Source of the DNA: Undibacterium sp. CCC3.4 | Lineage (GTDB): Bacteria > Pseudomonadota > Gammaproteobacteria > Burkholderiales > Burkholderiaceae_D | DNA length: 64,000 bases | Direction of reading: 5' to 3' | Assembly (NCBI RefSeq): GCF_034347425.1 | Contig: NZ_CP133779.1 | Span: forward strand, 4,092,001-4,156,000 | Shown here: in pieces, positions 1-8,698 of the stretch | Layout: each line of letters starts with the position of its first letter | How positions within the stretch are numbered: the stretch's first letter is position 1 | Translations under genes and position numbers: made by a program | Notes under the pieces: generated by a model | Told to the model about the DNA's origin: nothing | What the model saw: only the letters and a program-made list of their open reading frames with translations | Database searches by the model: none

Positions 1-58
1 GCGGTGGCAATGGCCAATCTGGCTGCAAGCCATGCCAAGCAGACTGCAGCGCCACCAT
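1..58 (-). CDS. pgeF: PgeF/YfiH family protein, N-terminal fragment (runs off the window)
   Basis: Only the first 19 codons are inside the window. The start ATG shares its A with the rluD TAA stop (TAATG), so the two genes are translationally coupled. The readable residues end in Q-P-D-W-P-L-P-P, which resembles the 'PDWPAP' opening of PgeF/YfiH proteins (purine nucleoside phosphorylase/laccase-like, peptidoglycan editing). pgeF commonly lies directly downstream of rluD in proteobacteria. The call therefore rests on a short motif plus synteny; the catalytic part is outside the window. Confidence 0.6.
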   Translation of the reverse strand, partial: MVALQSAWHGLQPDWPLPP

Positions 59-1095
59 TACAGCGTGATACCAGCGCTGCTGAGCAATTCAGCGAAATCG
101 CTCGCGACTTCCACTTGCCACTCGATATGCTCGCCACTGACCGGGTGAATCAAACCAAGTTTGCGTGCTTGCAAAGCCTGACGCGGGAAAAAGCGTGCCA
201 GATGTTGCTTGCCATACAGAGGATCACCGACTAAGGCAAATTTCAACGACTGCATATGCACGCGGATTTGGTGCGTACGTCCAGTTTCAAGTTGGCAAGC
301 CACCAGGCTGACTGGAAATTTTTCCAGCAAGCCGCTACCTAGTCGTTGAAAATGAGTAATGGCCGGTTTCGCCAACATGCTGCTCGACACTGCCATTTTA
401 ATGCGGTCGCGCGGATGCCTGGCCATCGGCGCATCAATGGTACCGGACAAATTCGGCGTACCCCAAACCAGTGCGTAGTATTCGCGCCTGACGCTGCGAT
501 CCTGCAACTGACGGACCAAATCGGTATGGGCGATCAAGGTCTTGGCCACCACCATCAAGCCGGAAGTATCTTTATCGAGTCGGTGGACGATGCCGGCGCG
601 TGGTACGCCGAGCAAGACCGGCCAGCGATACAACAAGCCATTGAGCAAGGTGCCGGACCAATTGCCGGCCGCCGGATGCACCACCATGCCGGCCGGTTTA
701 TTGATGACGATCAGTGCCTCATCCTCATACACCACCTCAAGGGCGATATTTTCCGGCGCATACGCGCCTTCGTCCGGTGCCGGTTGTGGCACGATCACGA
801 TATGCTCGTCACCGAGCACCGTCATCTTGGTCCGACCCGGCTTGCCATCGACCGTGACATGCCCTTCTTCTATCCATTGCTGTATGCGACTGCGTGAATA
901 CTGCGGAACCAGCTTGGAAATGGTCTTGTCCAAGCGTTCACCACAGCATACCGGCGTCAGTTTTAATTCGATGTTTTCGACTACGGAAGAAAAATCCTCA
1001 TCCGCTTCTGCTGCTTCATTCACCAATTCGAGGTCGGTGTCAAGGTCAGAATCTGACAAAATCATTGTTGTAGTAGGCTTCACATTTTTTGTCAT
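58..1095 (-). CDS. rluD: 23S rRNA pseudouridine synthase RluD
   Basis: Cytoplasmic enzyme that isomerises uridines of 23S rRNA helix 69 (1911/1915/1917 in E. coli numbering) to pseudouridine. The 345-residue protein has an acidic N-terminal tail of about 45 residues, an S4 RNA-binding domain (about 50-110, with G-E-R-L-D and S-R-S-R-I-Q) and the RluA-type catalytic domain. The signature H-R-L-D-K-D-T-S-G contains the catalytic aspartate, and the closing motif R-T-H-Q-I-R-V-H is intact. The acidic extension is longer than in E. coli RluD. It is divergent from bamD and followed by pgeF with a one-base overlap. Confidence 0.95.
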   Translation of the reverse strand: MTKNVKPTTTMILSDSDLDTDLELVNEAAEADEDFSSVVENIELKLTPVCCGERLDKTISKLVPQYSRSRIQQWIEEGHVTVDGKPGRTKMTVLGDEHIVIVPQPAPDEGAYAPENIALEVVYEDEALIVINKPAGMVVHPAAGNWSGTLLNGLLYRWPVLLGVPRAGIVHRLDKDTSGLMVVAKTLIAHTDLVRQLQDRSVRREYYALVWGTPNLSGTIDAPMARHPRDRIKMAVSSSMLAKPAITHFQRLGSGLLEKFPVSLVACQLETGRTHQIRVHMQSLKFALVGDPLYGKQHLARFFPRQALQARKLGLIHPVSGEHIEWQVEVASDFAELLSSAGITL

Positions 1096-1099
1096 CGGC

Positions 1100-1105
1100 T
1101 ATAAT
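1100..1105 (+). promoter_or_regulatory. Candidate -10 element of bamD
   Basis: A perfect TATAAT lies in the gap between divergent rluD and bamD. I see no good -35 hexamer at 16-18 bases. Transcription would begin near 1112. That leaves only about 9 bases before the upstream ATG at 1121, and about 27 before the ATG at 1139, which favours the latter as the bamD start. Confidence 0.45.
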
Positions 1106-1138
1106 CCGTAAATTGTTCTCATGCTCACGCACAAATTT

Positions 1139-1945
1139 ATGCACATTAAATCTCTGAAATTACTGGTTTTGGCACTCGCCACCTCCTTATCCTTAGGCGG
1201 CTGTGGCGTTTTTAGCGATAAGGCTGACGAGACCAAAACCTGGTCAGCATCAAAATTATACGCTGAAGCAAAAGACGAAATGTCAAATGGCGGGTATGAA
1301 AAGGCCATTCAGTACTTCGAAAAGCTGGAATCACGCTTCCCGTTCGGTACTTATGCCCAGCAAGCACAAATGGATACCGCTTACGCTTACTATAAACAGG
1401 GTGATCAGGCGCAGGCTTTGGCGGCAGTCGAACGTTTTCTCAAACTGCACCCGAATCATGCCAATGTCGATTACATGTATTACCTGCGTGGGCTGATCAG
1501 TTTCAATGACCAACTTGGTCTGATGAATTTCTTGGCAAATCAAGATATTACCGAACGCGATCCGAAAGCCTCGCGCGATTCATTTGATGCATTTAAGCAA
1601 CTCGCTACCCAATTCCCAGACAGTAAGTATACGCCAGATGCGATCGCGCGGATGAAGTACCTTGTCAATGCTTTGGCGCAATACGATGTTCACGTTGCAC
1701 GTTACTACCTGCGGCGCGGTGCCTATCTGGCCGCGGCCAACCGTGCGCAATCGGCGATTACCGAGTATCCGAATGCACCGTCGACCGAAGAAGCGCTGTA
1801 TATTCTGGTCAAATCCTATGATGCCATGGGTATGATAGAACTGCGTGACGATGCCAATCGCGTGTTCACGAAAAACTTTCCGCAAAGCGCTTTCGTCAAC
1901 GGCACACAGAAACAGAACAAGGTTTGGTGGAAATTTTGGAATTAA
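1139..1945 (+). CDS. bamD: Outer membrane protein assembly factor BamD (ComL)
   Basis: Essential outer-membrane lipoprotein of the BAM complex that inserts beta-barrel proteins. The N-terminus has lysines, a hydrophobic run and the lipobox S-L-G-G-C, so it is lipidated at that cysteine. TPR-type repeats follow (Y-A-E-A-K-D-E-M, F-G-T-Y-A-Q-Q-A-Q and others), and the tail is W-W-K-F-W-N. I chose the ATG at 1139 because a TATAAT box at 1100-1105 would leave almost no leader for the in-frame ATG at 1121. Neither start has a clear ribosome site, so 1121 remains possible. The gene stands alone, divergent from rluD, with its own terminator. Confidence 0.93.
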   Translation: MHIKSLKLLVLALATSLSLGGCGVFSDKADETKTWSASKLYAEAKDEMSNGGYEKAIQYFEKLESRFPFGTYAQQAQMDTAYAYYKQGDQAQALAAVERFLKLHPNHANVDYMYYLRGLISFNDQLGLMNFLANQDITERDPKASRDSFDAFKQLATQFPDSKYTPDAIARMKYLVNALAQYDVHVARYYLRRGAYLAAANRAQSAITEYPNAPSTEEALYILVKSYDAMGMIELRDDANRVFTKNFPQSAFVNGTQKQNKVWWKFWN

Positions 1946-1971
1946 TCAGCTTGAATTAGTTTGATCAAACG

Positions 1972-2003
1972 ACCGCGCCGCAAAATTGCCGCGCGGTTTT
2001 TTT
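1972..2003 (+). terminator. Rho-independent terminator of bamD
   Basis: ACCGCGC at 1972-1978 pairs with GCGCGGT at 1991-1997, followed by a run of seven T. It lies 27 bases after the bamD stop codon. Confidence 0.8.
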
Positions 2004-2374
2004 CATCAAAAATCTGACTAGGATTTGAAACCCCGGCCTTCAGAGGCTGTCGCAAAAGCCTGATGGACGTTTTTTACACCTGAAACACCGCATACCTCGT
2101 CATTCCTGCATGCCACAGCCTCGTCATTCCTGCATGCCACAGCCTCGTCATTCCTGCATGCCACAGCCTCGTCATTCCTGCATGCCACAGCCTCGTCATT
2201 CCCGCATGCTTTTGGCGGGAACCCAGCGTCGTTTTTTACACTGACAATGCCACAATTTCTGGCATTTTCAGTTAAGCACGAACGCCGCTGGGTTCCTGCC
2301 AAAAGCGCGCAGGAATGACGTGGCCACCAGTTGGGGTAATGATACCGACTCACTACCCTTTTGCGACAGCCTCT
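2004..2374. repeat. MITE-like dispersed repeat, copy A
   Basis: This non-coding element begins right after the bamD T-run. Its outer left end (2004-2058) is the reverse complement, with two mismatches in 55, of the right end of copy B (25648-25702). Inside copy A, 17 bases at 2042-2058 are a perfect inverted repeat of 2358-2374. A strong inner palindrome has 35-base arms at 2194-2228 and 2286-2320 (four mismatches, 57-base spacer) and could form a long hairpin. The right outer end appears cut short compared with copy B. No transposase is present, so any movement would need one supplied elsewhere. The arms resemble the 'cattcccgcatgc' family of intergenic palindromes seen in many proteobacteria. 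Confidence 0.7.
2095..2213. repeat. 24-bp tandem repeat inside copy A
   Basis: Four perfect head-to-tail copies of a 24-base unit beginning CCTCGTCATTCCTGCATGCC occupy 2095-2190. A fifth partial copy (2191-2213) continues into the left arm of the palindrome. The unit is therefore an amplified piece of the palindrome arm. Copy B has no such array. Confidence 0.9.
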
Positions 2375-2475
2375 TTTGGCCGGTGAGCGACGAAGGAGCG
2401 ACCCGATGGGAGGGGATGCAAACCCCTTCCAGAGGCTTTTCCATCGTCGCTTGCGACGATCCATTTAGTTGCTCT

Positions 2476-3249
2476 TCAGGCCAATTTGCGACGGAACACC
2501 CATTTCTGTTGATCCGACTCTTCGGCACTGTAGGCATAGCCATCGACGTCAAAGGCTTGAATCAAGCGCACGTCATCGATGGCATGCTCGGCACAATAGC
2601 GCGCCATCAAACCACGCGCACGCTTGGCATAGAAGGAAATGATCTTGTAGTGACCGTTTTTCCAATCCTGAAAAACTGGCGTGATGATTTCACCGGCAAA
2701 TAATTTCGGCTTCACCACTTTAAAATACTCTTCCGAGGCTAAATTGAGCAAGACCGGTGTCGCCTCGTGACTAGCCAAATCCTTGAGTATCTGCGTGACT
2801 TTGTCGCCCCAGAATGCATACAAATTACTACCATGCCGATTACTCAAACGCGTCCCCATTTCCAAACGATAGGCTTGTAAGCGGTCGAGCGGACGCAAAA
2901 TACCGTAAAGACCGGACAAAATGCGTAAATGCTGCTGCAGATACGCCAGTTCGGCCGCATTCAAACTCGCTGCTTGCAGCCCCTCATAGACATCACCATT
3001 AAAGGCAAACACGGCAGGCCGCACGGCAGCGGCGGCCGGTTTCTTTTTCCAAGCGGAAAAGCGCGCCGCATTCAGTTCTGCCAAGGCCGGTGAAATCGTC
3101 ATCAGGCGCGCCAAGTCGGCTGCCGTCAATTGACTGGCGATGCCGGCCAGCTCGGCTGCATCGTCGAGCAATTCTGGCACAGTGGAAATATTTTCTTTCA
3201 ACACCGATTCATAGTCCAGACTTTTCGCTGGAGATAATACAATAAGCAT
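2476..3249 (-). CDS. yaaA: Peroxide stress protein YaaA (DUF328/UPF0246)
   Basis: Cytoplasmic protein that in E. coli lowers free intracellular iron and protects DNA and proteins during hydrogen peroxide stress. It opens with the family signature M-L-I-V-L-S-P-A-K-S-L-D and contains S-G-L-Y-G-I-L-R-P-L-D, N-L-A-S-E-E-Y-F and F-Y-A-K-R-A-R-G-L-M. The length of 257 residues matches the family. The gene is divergent from a PIN-domain gene with only 23 bases between the two chosen starts, so their promoters must overlap the coding ends or each other. Confidence 0.95.
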   Translation of the reverse strand: MLIVLSPAKSLDYESVLKENISTVPELLDDAAELAGIASQLTAADLARLMTISPALAELNAARFSAWKKKPAAAAVRPAVFAFNGDVYEGLQAASLNAAELAYLQQHLRILSGLYGILRPLDRLQAYRLEMGTRLSNRHGSNLYAFWGDKVTQILKDLASHEATPVLLNLASEEYFKVVKPKLFAGEIITPVFQDWKNGHYKIISFYAKRARGLMARYCAEHAIDDVRLIQAFDVDGYAYSAEESDQQKWVFRRKLA

Positions 3250-3272
3250 ATATTTTGACTCTGACTGAGATA

Positions 3273-3755
3273 ATGACCGCCATCATACCCAAGCGCATCG
3301 TAATTGACACCAATGTTTGTCTCGACTTGTTCGTTTTCCACGATCCGCGCTGGCAGAATTTGCTCGAGGCATTGAAAAACGGCAGCCTGGAAGCAGTTTG
3401 CCGCAGCGATTGCCGCGCCGAATGGCTGGCCGTATTGAACTACCCCCACCTGCCGGTCAGTCCCGCCACGTATGAAAAAATCTGCCAGCATTACGATGCC
3501 AACATCACTTGCATCGCACCAGCAGCGCGCACAGACTTGCACTTACCGAGCTGCAGCGACAAAGATGATCAGAAATTTTTGGAAATTGCCCGTGATGGCG
3601 AGGCCGCATTTCTGATCACCAAAGACAAGGCCTTGCTCAAACTGGCGAAACGCCTACGCAAAGCCGGACTGTTCTCAATTCTCAAACCGGAAGACTTTTT
3701 GCACACTCTGCAGCAAATAAATCCAGAATGTGCATTAAATCAAACAAAATCATGA
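3273..3755 (+). CDS. PIN-domain protein, putative ribonuclease (COG1569-type)
   Basis: About 160 residues. The PIN-fold acidic residues are visible: I-V-I-D-T-N near the N-terminus, S-D-K-D-D-Q-K-F in the middle and L-I-T-K-D-K-A-L near the C-terminus. Together they would bind divalent metal for RNA cleavage. I chose the ATG at 3273 over an upstream in-frame TTG (3255) because the ATG begins just before the conserved strand. PIN proteins of this type are usually called toxin components, but no antitoxin-like ORF sits beside it. Here it is a solitary gene divergent from yaaA, and it may be a housekeeping-type orphan. Confidence 0.75.
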   Translation: MTAIIPKRIVIDTNVCLDLFVFHDPRWQNLLEALKNGSLEAVCRSDCRAEWLAVLNYPHLPVSPATYEKICQHYDANITCIAPAARTDLHLPSCSDKDDQKFLEIARDGEAAFLITKDKALLKLAKRLRKAGLFSILKPEDFLHTLQQINPECALNQTKS

Positions 3756-3816
3756 CAAACTTTATTTCCCTAGGTTATGCTTTGTCAAAGCGCAATTAGT
3801 TGCTGCTACGATGGCA

Positions 3817-3830
3817 CGACCACGTGGTCG
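3817..3830. repeat. 14-bp perfect palindrome upstream of cheZ
   Basis: CGACCACGTGGTCG lies about 200 bases before the cheZ start in a 271-base gap that otherwise shows only a ribosome site (GGAG near 4012). It could be an operator or a small hairpin. It has no T-run. Confidence 0.35.
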
Positions 3831-4026
3831 GGCAATGATGGAATGAGCATAAACACACGGCTTGCAAAGATAAAATTTCAGCAAATCCGGTTTTCCCCAG
3901 GCTGTGAATTTCAATATGAAGCACCAGCGAGTCATCGGTGCACATATTGACTCAGAGTGAGAGACAAACCAGAAGATGTGTGAAAAATTGCATAAAAGTT
4001 ACAGCGATTATGGAGAGTGAAGCACT

Positions 4027-4782
4027 ATGACCGATTCAGTAGACGACTTGGATGCATTGTTTGAAGAAATGGCTAATCAACACAGCGCAGTTGTCGCCCC
4101 TCCTCCAGTCGCACCGGCAGCAGTCGTGGCCGAGGCACCGGCAGCATGGGTAGAACCACCGGCCAAGCTGAACCCGCACAACGATGATGAAGATTCGGGC
4201 AAACCGATGTTTGATCGGCTCGGCAGTGTCGTGCGCATGTTGCACGATTCCATGCGCCAGCTTGGTTACGATCGTTCGCTATCGGATGTGGCGATTCAAG
4301 TAGCCGACGCCAAAGACCGCCTCGAATACGTCGCCACCCTGACCGAGCAAGCTGCGAATAAAGTGCTCAACGCCACTGATCTGGGCATGCCGGAGCAAGA
4401 TGAATTAGCCAAAAAAGCCAAGAGCATGGATGGCCGCTGGGCTGACTTGTTCGCCGGCAAAATGAGCGTGGAAGAATTCAAGGCGCTGGCAAATGATTCG
4501 AAAACTTTTGCCAACATCGTACTCAAAGCAACCGACGCCGAAAAAGCACGCTTGCTCGACATCATGATGGCGCAGGATTTCCAAGATTTGACCGGTCAGT
4601 TGATCAAAAAAGTCGTGGCCATCAACAAAGCTGTCGAACGCGAGCTGGCGCAAATCCTGCTCGACAATGCGCCGTCGGATTTAAAAGAAAAAGCCGTAGA
4701 ATTGATGGAAGGCCCATCTGTTCCCAATGCCGCACTGGAACAAGATGATGTTGATAATCTTCTGGACAGCCTGGGTTTCTAA
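4027..4782 (+). CDS. cheZ: Protein phosphatase CheZ (copy 1)
   Basis: Dephosphorylates CheY-P to end the flagellar switching signal. The 251 residues comprise an acidic N-terminus, an Ala/Pro-rich stretch (about 24-50), a long helical hairpin and a C-terminal tail D-N-L-L-D-S-L-G-F that is the CheY-docking peptide. The active-site signature D-L-T-G-Q falls at Asp187 and Gln191, matching Asp143/Gln147 of E. coli CheZ. A GGAGAG ribosome site precedes the ATG. The stop overlaps the cheA start (TAATG), so the two are coupled. A second cheZ lies at 35205-35834, and this copy is longer by about 40 residues at the N-terminal side. Confidence 0.92.
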   Translation: MTDSVDDLDALFEEMANQHSAVVAPPPVAPAAVVAEAPAAWVEPPAKLNPHNDDEDSGKPMFDRLGSVVRMLHDSMRQLGYDRSLSDVAIQVADAKDRLEYVATLTEQAANKVLNATDLGMPEQDELAKKAKSMDGRWADLFAGKMSVEEFKALANDSKTFANIVLKATDAEKARLLDIMMAQDFQDLTGQLIKKVVAINKAVERELAQILLDNAPSDLKEKAVELMEGPSVPNAALEQDDVDNLLDSLGF

Positions 4783-6632
4783 TGGATGATATGCTCAAAG
4801 AATTTGTCGTCGAGGCACTCGACCTGGCGACAAATGTCGAGGAACATCTGCTTTCTCTCGAGCGTAACCCGGGCGATAAAAATACGCTCAATGCCGTCTT
4901 CCGGTCGTTCCATACGATCAAAGGTGGTGCCGGGTTCATGAATCTGAGCGCGATGGTGTCGGCTTGCCATCTGACAGAAAACTTGTTTGATGCTTTGCGT
5001 ACCGGTGAAGTCGCCGTGACACCCGAAGCGATTGAGGCAGCCTTGGAAGCGAGCGGTTTTGTCGCCGACCAGCTGACTGCGCTCAACAACGGCACGCAGC
5101 CGGAACAACTGTCGACGATGCCAAAGTCGCTGGAAAAAATGCTCACCGATGCTATCGAAAGCAAGGGCGTGAGCAAAAAAGCCGCGCAGGCTAAGGCGGC
5201 ACCAGTGGTCGTCGCGGCAGCACCGGCCAGTCCGGCACCAGCACCGGCACCAGTCAGCGCCGATGGCATCGACTGGCAAGCCTATTACCAGGCCGTCACG
5301 CCAGCCGTCGCTGCGCCCATCAGCGCACCGACTGTTACAGTTGAAAGTACACCGATACCGGAAATCCCGCTCAACGCGGTGTTCAAAGAAGAAACCGAAG
5401 CCGTCAAGACTTCATTGTCAAACGCCGAAATCAAGCAAAATGCCCCGGCCAAAGAAGAGAGCATCCGTATCGATGCGGTCAAGCTCAATGTCTTGCTGGA
5501 AGTAGCGGGTGAATCGGTACAAGCGGCTAATCAAGCCGCGGTATTGCTGGAAAAATTATCGCAATTCAAATTCGACGGCCAAGCTGCGCCGCTGATGTCG
5601 GCACTGACGGAAACCTTGACTCGCGCCTCGCGCTACTCGACAGAATTACAGCGCGCCACTTTGGCGACGCGCATGCAACCGGTCGGCCGTCTGTTCCAGA
5701 AATTCCCCCGTTTGGTACGAGAACTCGCGCGTGACCTCGGCAAAGAAGTCGATCTCAACATTTCCGGGGCCGAAACCGAAGTCGATCGCGTCGTCGTCGA
5801 CAGTCTGTACGATCCGCTCGTGCATATGTTGCGCAATGCCTTGGACCATGGAATAGAAACCTCGGAAGACCGCCTCAGCAGCAACAAGTCGGCGCGCTCG
5901 ACGATTTCGCTCAAAGCTTGGCAAGAAGCCAGCAGTGTCATGATCGAAGTCTCCGACGATGGCAAAGGCATGGATGCCCAACGTCTGCGTGACAAAGCGA
6001 TTTCCAAAGGCTTGATCAATGCCCATGATGCACGCACCGATGACGAAGCCTTCCAGTTAGTGTTCCTGCCTGGCTTTTCGACCAAGGAAGTCGCCTCGAG
6101 CGTATCGGGCCGCGGTGTTGGCATGGACGTCGTGAAAACCGCGGTAGAACGCCATCGCGGCGCGATCCGGATCGCCTCAGAATTGGGCAAAGGCACGACC
6201 TTCCTGATTCGCCTGCCGATAGAATTATCGATCGTCCCGACCATGTTGGTACGCACCGATGGCGCCTCGCTGGCCCTGCCGATGGCAACTGTTCAACGTG
6301 TGGTGGAGTTGCCGGAAACCTTTGAAAGTGTCGGTGGTCAACCGGTATTGCGCGATCTCGGGCGGCCCTTGCCGGTCAAATCACTGGGAAAAATTCTCGG
6401 CTACATGCCGTCGACAGAACGCGTCGGCATTGTCATTGCAGCCCCGAATCCCTACATTTTGTCGGTTGACGCCGTCGATGGCACGGCCGATCTGGTCATC
6501 AAACCACTGACCTGCATCAGCACGCCCGGCATCACCGGCACGGCTCGTTCGGCCGAGGGCGAATTGGTACTCGTCATCAGTTTGTCCTTCCTGATCGATG
6601 GCTGCAAGGTACGTGAAATGATGAGCGTCTAG
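4782..6632 (+). CDS. cheA: Chemotaxis histidine kinase CheA (copy 1, paired with cheZ)
   Basis: Cytoplasmic kinase of 616 residues. Domains: HPt/P1 (1-105, His44 in S-F-H-T-I-K-G-G); an Ala/Pro-rich linker (about 145-235) with no recognisable P2 CheY-binding domain; P3 dimerisation (about 235-300); P4 ATPase with L-R-N-A-L-D-H-G, D-D-G-K-G-M-D and G-R-G-V-G-M-D-V-V; and the CheW-like P5. It lies one base into cheZ and ends before a strong terminator, so cheZ-cheA is a two-gene unit without receptor, cheW or cheY. It could feed a non-flagellar or auxiliary output, or back up the main cluster. Confidence 0.9.
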   Translation: MDDMLKEFVVEALDLATNVEEHLLSLERNPGDKNTLNAVFRSFHTIKGGAGFMNLSAMVSACHLTENLFDALRTGEVAVTPEAIEAALEASGFVADQLTALNNGTQPEQLSTMPKSLEKMLTDAIESKGVSKKAAQAKAAPVVVAAAPASPAPAPAPVSADGIDWQAYYQAVTPAVAAPISAPTVTVESTPIPEIPLNAVFKEETEAVKTSLSNAEIKQNAPAKEESIRIDAVKLNVLLEVAGESVQAANQAAVLLEKLSQFKFDGQAAPLMSALTETLTRASRYSTELQRATLATRMQPVGRLFQKFPRLVRELARDLGKEVDLNISGAETEVDRVVVDSLYDPLVHMLRNALDHGIETSEDRLSSNKSARSTISLKAWQEASSVMIEVSDDGKGMDAQRLRDKAISKGLINAHDARTDDEAFQLVFLPGFSTKEVASSVSGRGVGMDVVKTAVERHRGAIRIASELGKGTTFLIRLPIELSIVPTMLVRTDGASLALPMATVQRVVELPETFESVGGQPVLRDLGRPLPVKSLGKILGYMPSTERVGIVIAAPNPYILSVDAVDGTADLVIKPLTCISTPGITGTARSAEGELVLVISLSFLIDGCKVREMMSV

Positions 6633-6665
6633 TTTCGAGCCAACAACACACCACAACCAGACGAC

Positions 6666-6702
6666 AAAAGGCTGTTTGCCACTGGCAAGCAGCCTTTTCC
6701 GT
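6666..6702 (+). terminator. Rho-independent terminator of cheZ-cheA
   Basis: A 15-bp stem (6666-6680 with 6684-6698, one G-T pair) with a 3-base loop and a short T-run. The hairpin excludes the longer upstream start that the following gene could otherwise use. Confidence 0.85.
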
Positions 6703-6777
6703 TTAATTTCAGACAAAAAAAACACACTTGCTCAGACTCTGGCAAAATATGTCCATTGCCTCTATGATTGCCGCACC

Positions 6778-8262
6778 ATGAATTCGGATTCCCTCGTCAG
6801 CCCCCTCACTTGGCTGCATACTGCGCGTTTTGCCGGTTTACCACAACCGTTTTACCGCCAACTCGCGACCCACCCGCTGCCGGCCCCCTACTTGGTTGGC
6901 CTCAGCCCAGACGCGGCAGAGCAATTAAAACTGCATGGTGAAGACTTCCAGCAAGCAACATGGCTGGCCAAACTCAGTGGCAACCTCATTCCGGCGCACG
7001 GCGCGCCGCTGGCGGCCGTCTACTCCGGTCATCAATTCGGCGTTTGGGCCGGACAACTCGGCGATGGCCGTGCCCTCTTGCTCGGTGAATGCAGCGACAA
7101 GGCCGGTGTGGCGCAGGAAATCCAACTCAAAGGGGCTGGTCCGACGCCGTATTCACGCTCCGGCGATGGCCGCGCCGTACTACGCTCGACGATACGTGAA
7201 TTTCTCTGCTCAGAAGCGATGCACGCACTCGGCATTCCGACCACGCGCGCCCTGTGCATCACCGGCTCCGACCAATTGATACTGCGCGAACAAGCAGAAA
7301 CCTGTGCGGTTCTGACCAGATATGCCCCGAGCTTCATCCGTTTCGGTTCATTCGAGCATTGGTATTACCAAGGCCGCCTCGATGAATTGAAAATCTTGGC
7401 CGATTTCGTCATCGAACATCACTACCCCGAGTGCCGCGAGCAAGCCAAGCCCTATCAAGCCCTGCTGATTGCCGTCACACGCAAAACTGCGGCATTGATG
7501 GCACATTGGCAGGCGGTCGGTTTCATGCACGGCGTCATGAATACCGACAATATGTCGATACTCGGCCTGACCCTCGATTACGGCCCCTTCGGCTTCATGG
7601 ATGGCTATGATGAAGGGCATATTTGCAACCATACCGACCAACAAGGACGCTACGCTTACCACATGCAGCCGCGCATAGGCCATTGGAATATGCAAGCACT
7701 GGCGCAAGCCTTGCTCCCCTTGATAGGCACGGTCGAAGACACCGAAGCGGCGCTGGCACTGTATCCAGAGGCATACAAGTCACACTACGATGCATTGCTG
7801 CGCGACAAATTTGGCTGGTGTGAAAGCAAGCCCGATGACCAGACCTTGATCGCGGACTGGTTTTTATTATTGCAGCAAAACCATGCCGACTTCACCCTCA
7901 GCTTTCGCCAACTCAGCCATCTCGATAACGACAGTAGCGCGGCCGATCACGCCCTGCTCGATTTATTCGTCGATCGCGCCGCCCTGCAAGCATGGCTGAT
8001 CCGTTATCGTGAGCGCCTTCAACAAGAGAGCGTGCCGGCTGATTTACGCCAAGCGGCCATGAAGCGCTGCAACCCCAAATATGTGCTACGGAACTATTTG
8101 GCACAACAAGCAATCGAACAGGCGCAGAATAAAGATTTTTCTGAAGTCAATAAATTGGCAGCGATTCTGGCCCACCCGTTCGATGAACAAGCTGAGCATG
8201 CCGCGTACGCGGCAGCGCCACCAGACTGGGCTGGCACGCTGGCCGTCAGTTGCTCGTCCTGA
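6778..8262 (+). CDS. selO: Protein adenylyltransferase SelO (YdiU)
   Basis: SelO proteins have a pseudokinase fold with flipped ATP and transfer AMP to protein Ser/Thr/Tyr, with a role in redox stress. The 494 residues carry the family blocks [41 protein letters not shown] and H-G-V-M-N-T-D-N. The C-terminus is S-C-S-S, keeping the conserved Cys that can form a disulphide with the body of the protein. The start at 6778 is used because an earlier in-frame start lies inside the cheA terminator. msrB follows after 29 bases, a pairing that fits shared oxidative-stress duty. Confidence 0.95.
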   Translation: MNSDSLVSPLTWLHTARFAGLPQPFYRQLATHPLPAPYLVGLSPDAAEQLKLHGEDFQQATWLAKLSGNLIPAHGAPLAAVYSGHQFGVWAGQLGDGRALLLGECSDKAGVAQEIQLKGAGPTPYSRSGDGRAVLRSTIREFLCSEAMHALGIPTTRALCITGSDQLILREQAETCAVLTRYAPSFIRFGSFEHWYYQGRLDELKILADFVIEHHYPECREQAKPYQALLIAVTRKTAALMAHWQAVGFMHGVMNTDNMSILGLTLDYGPFGFMDGYDEGHICNHTDQQGRYAYHMQPRIGHWNMQALAQALLPLIGTVEDTEAALALYPEAYKSHYDALLRDKFGWCESKPDDQTLIADWFLLLQQNHADFTLSFRQLSHLDNDSSAADHALLDLFVDRAALQAWLIRYRERLQQESVPADLRQAAMKRCNPKYVLRNYLAQQAIEQAQNKDFSEVNKLAAILAHPFDEQAEHAAYAAAPPDWAGTLAVSCSS

Positions 8263-8291
8263 TTTTTCTTCCCTCTGTGCAAAGTGACTCT

Positions 8292-8687
8292 ATGAGCAAA
8301 ATCATCAAATCCGATACCCAATGGCGTGCCGAACTCGATGCCCTGTCTTACCAGGTCACACGCCATGCAGCAACCGAACGCGCGTTTACCGGGCAATACT
8401 GGGATCACCATGAAGCCGGCATCTATACTTGCGTCTGTTGCAATACGCCCTTGTTTGCCTCCGATACCAAATTCGATTCCGGCTGCGGCTGGCCCAGCTA
8501 CTTCCGCGCGCTCAACCCGGCCCATGTGCGCGAAATCAGCGACATCTCACATGGCATGACGCGCACGGAAATAGTGTGTAATATCTGCGACGCCCATCTC
8601 GGCCACGTGTTTCCTGACGGACCGCCGCCGACAGGCTTGCGCTACTGCATTAATTCCGCCTCACTGACTTTTACCACACTTGCTTAA
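8292..8687 (+). CDS. msrB: Peptide methionine-R-sulfoxide reductase MsrB
   Basis: Reduces methionine-R-sulfoxide in proteins. The 131 residues hold two zinc CxxC pairs (C-V-C-C-N-T-P-L-F and [12 protein letters not shown]), the substrate block [10 protein letters not shown] and the catalytic cysteine in R-Y-C-I-N-S-A-S-L. The ATG at 8292 is used; an in-frame TTG farther up would overlap selO and add residues unlike the family. It sits between selO and yciB in an apparent operon. Confidence 0.96.
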   Translation: MSKIIKSDTQWRAELDALSYQVTRHAATERAFTGQYWDHHEAGIYTCVCCNTPLFASDTKFDSGCGWPSYFRALNPAHVREISDISHGMTRTEIVCNICDAHLGHVFPDGPPPTGLRYCINSASLTFTTLA

Positions 8688-8698
8688 GTTGCCTATTA

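Noticed and set aside
542..1111. A 189-codon plus-strand frame
   Set aside because: Antisense shadow of rluD with no domain features.
2095..2190. CRISPR-like repeats
   Set aside because: The 24-base units are directly adjacent with no spacers and there are no cas genes.
2018..2464. A 148-codon minus-strand frame with repeated C-R-N-D-E-A-V-A units
   Set aside because: It is the translation of the 24-base tandem repeat and palindrome arms of the mobile element; no start signal or family.
3273..3755. Toxin-antitoxin pair
   Set aside because: Only the PIN protein is present; no small antitoxin ORF lies upstream or downstream, so I do not call a TA module.
6676..6777. Longer N-terminus for SelO
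   Set aside because: The extra start lies inside the terminator hairpin of cheA and the added residues do not resemble SelO.
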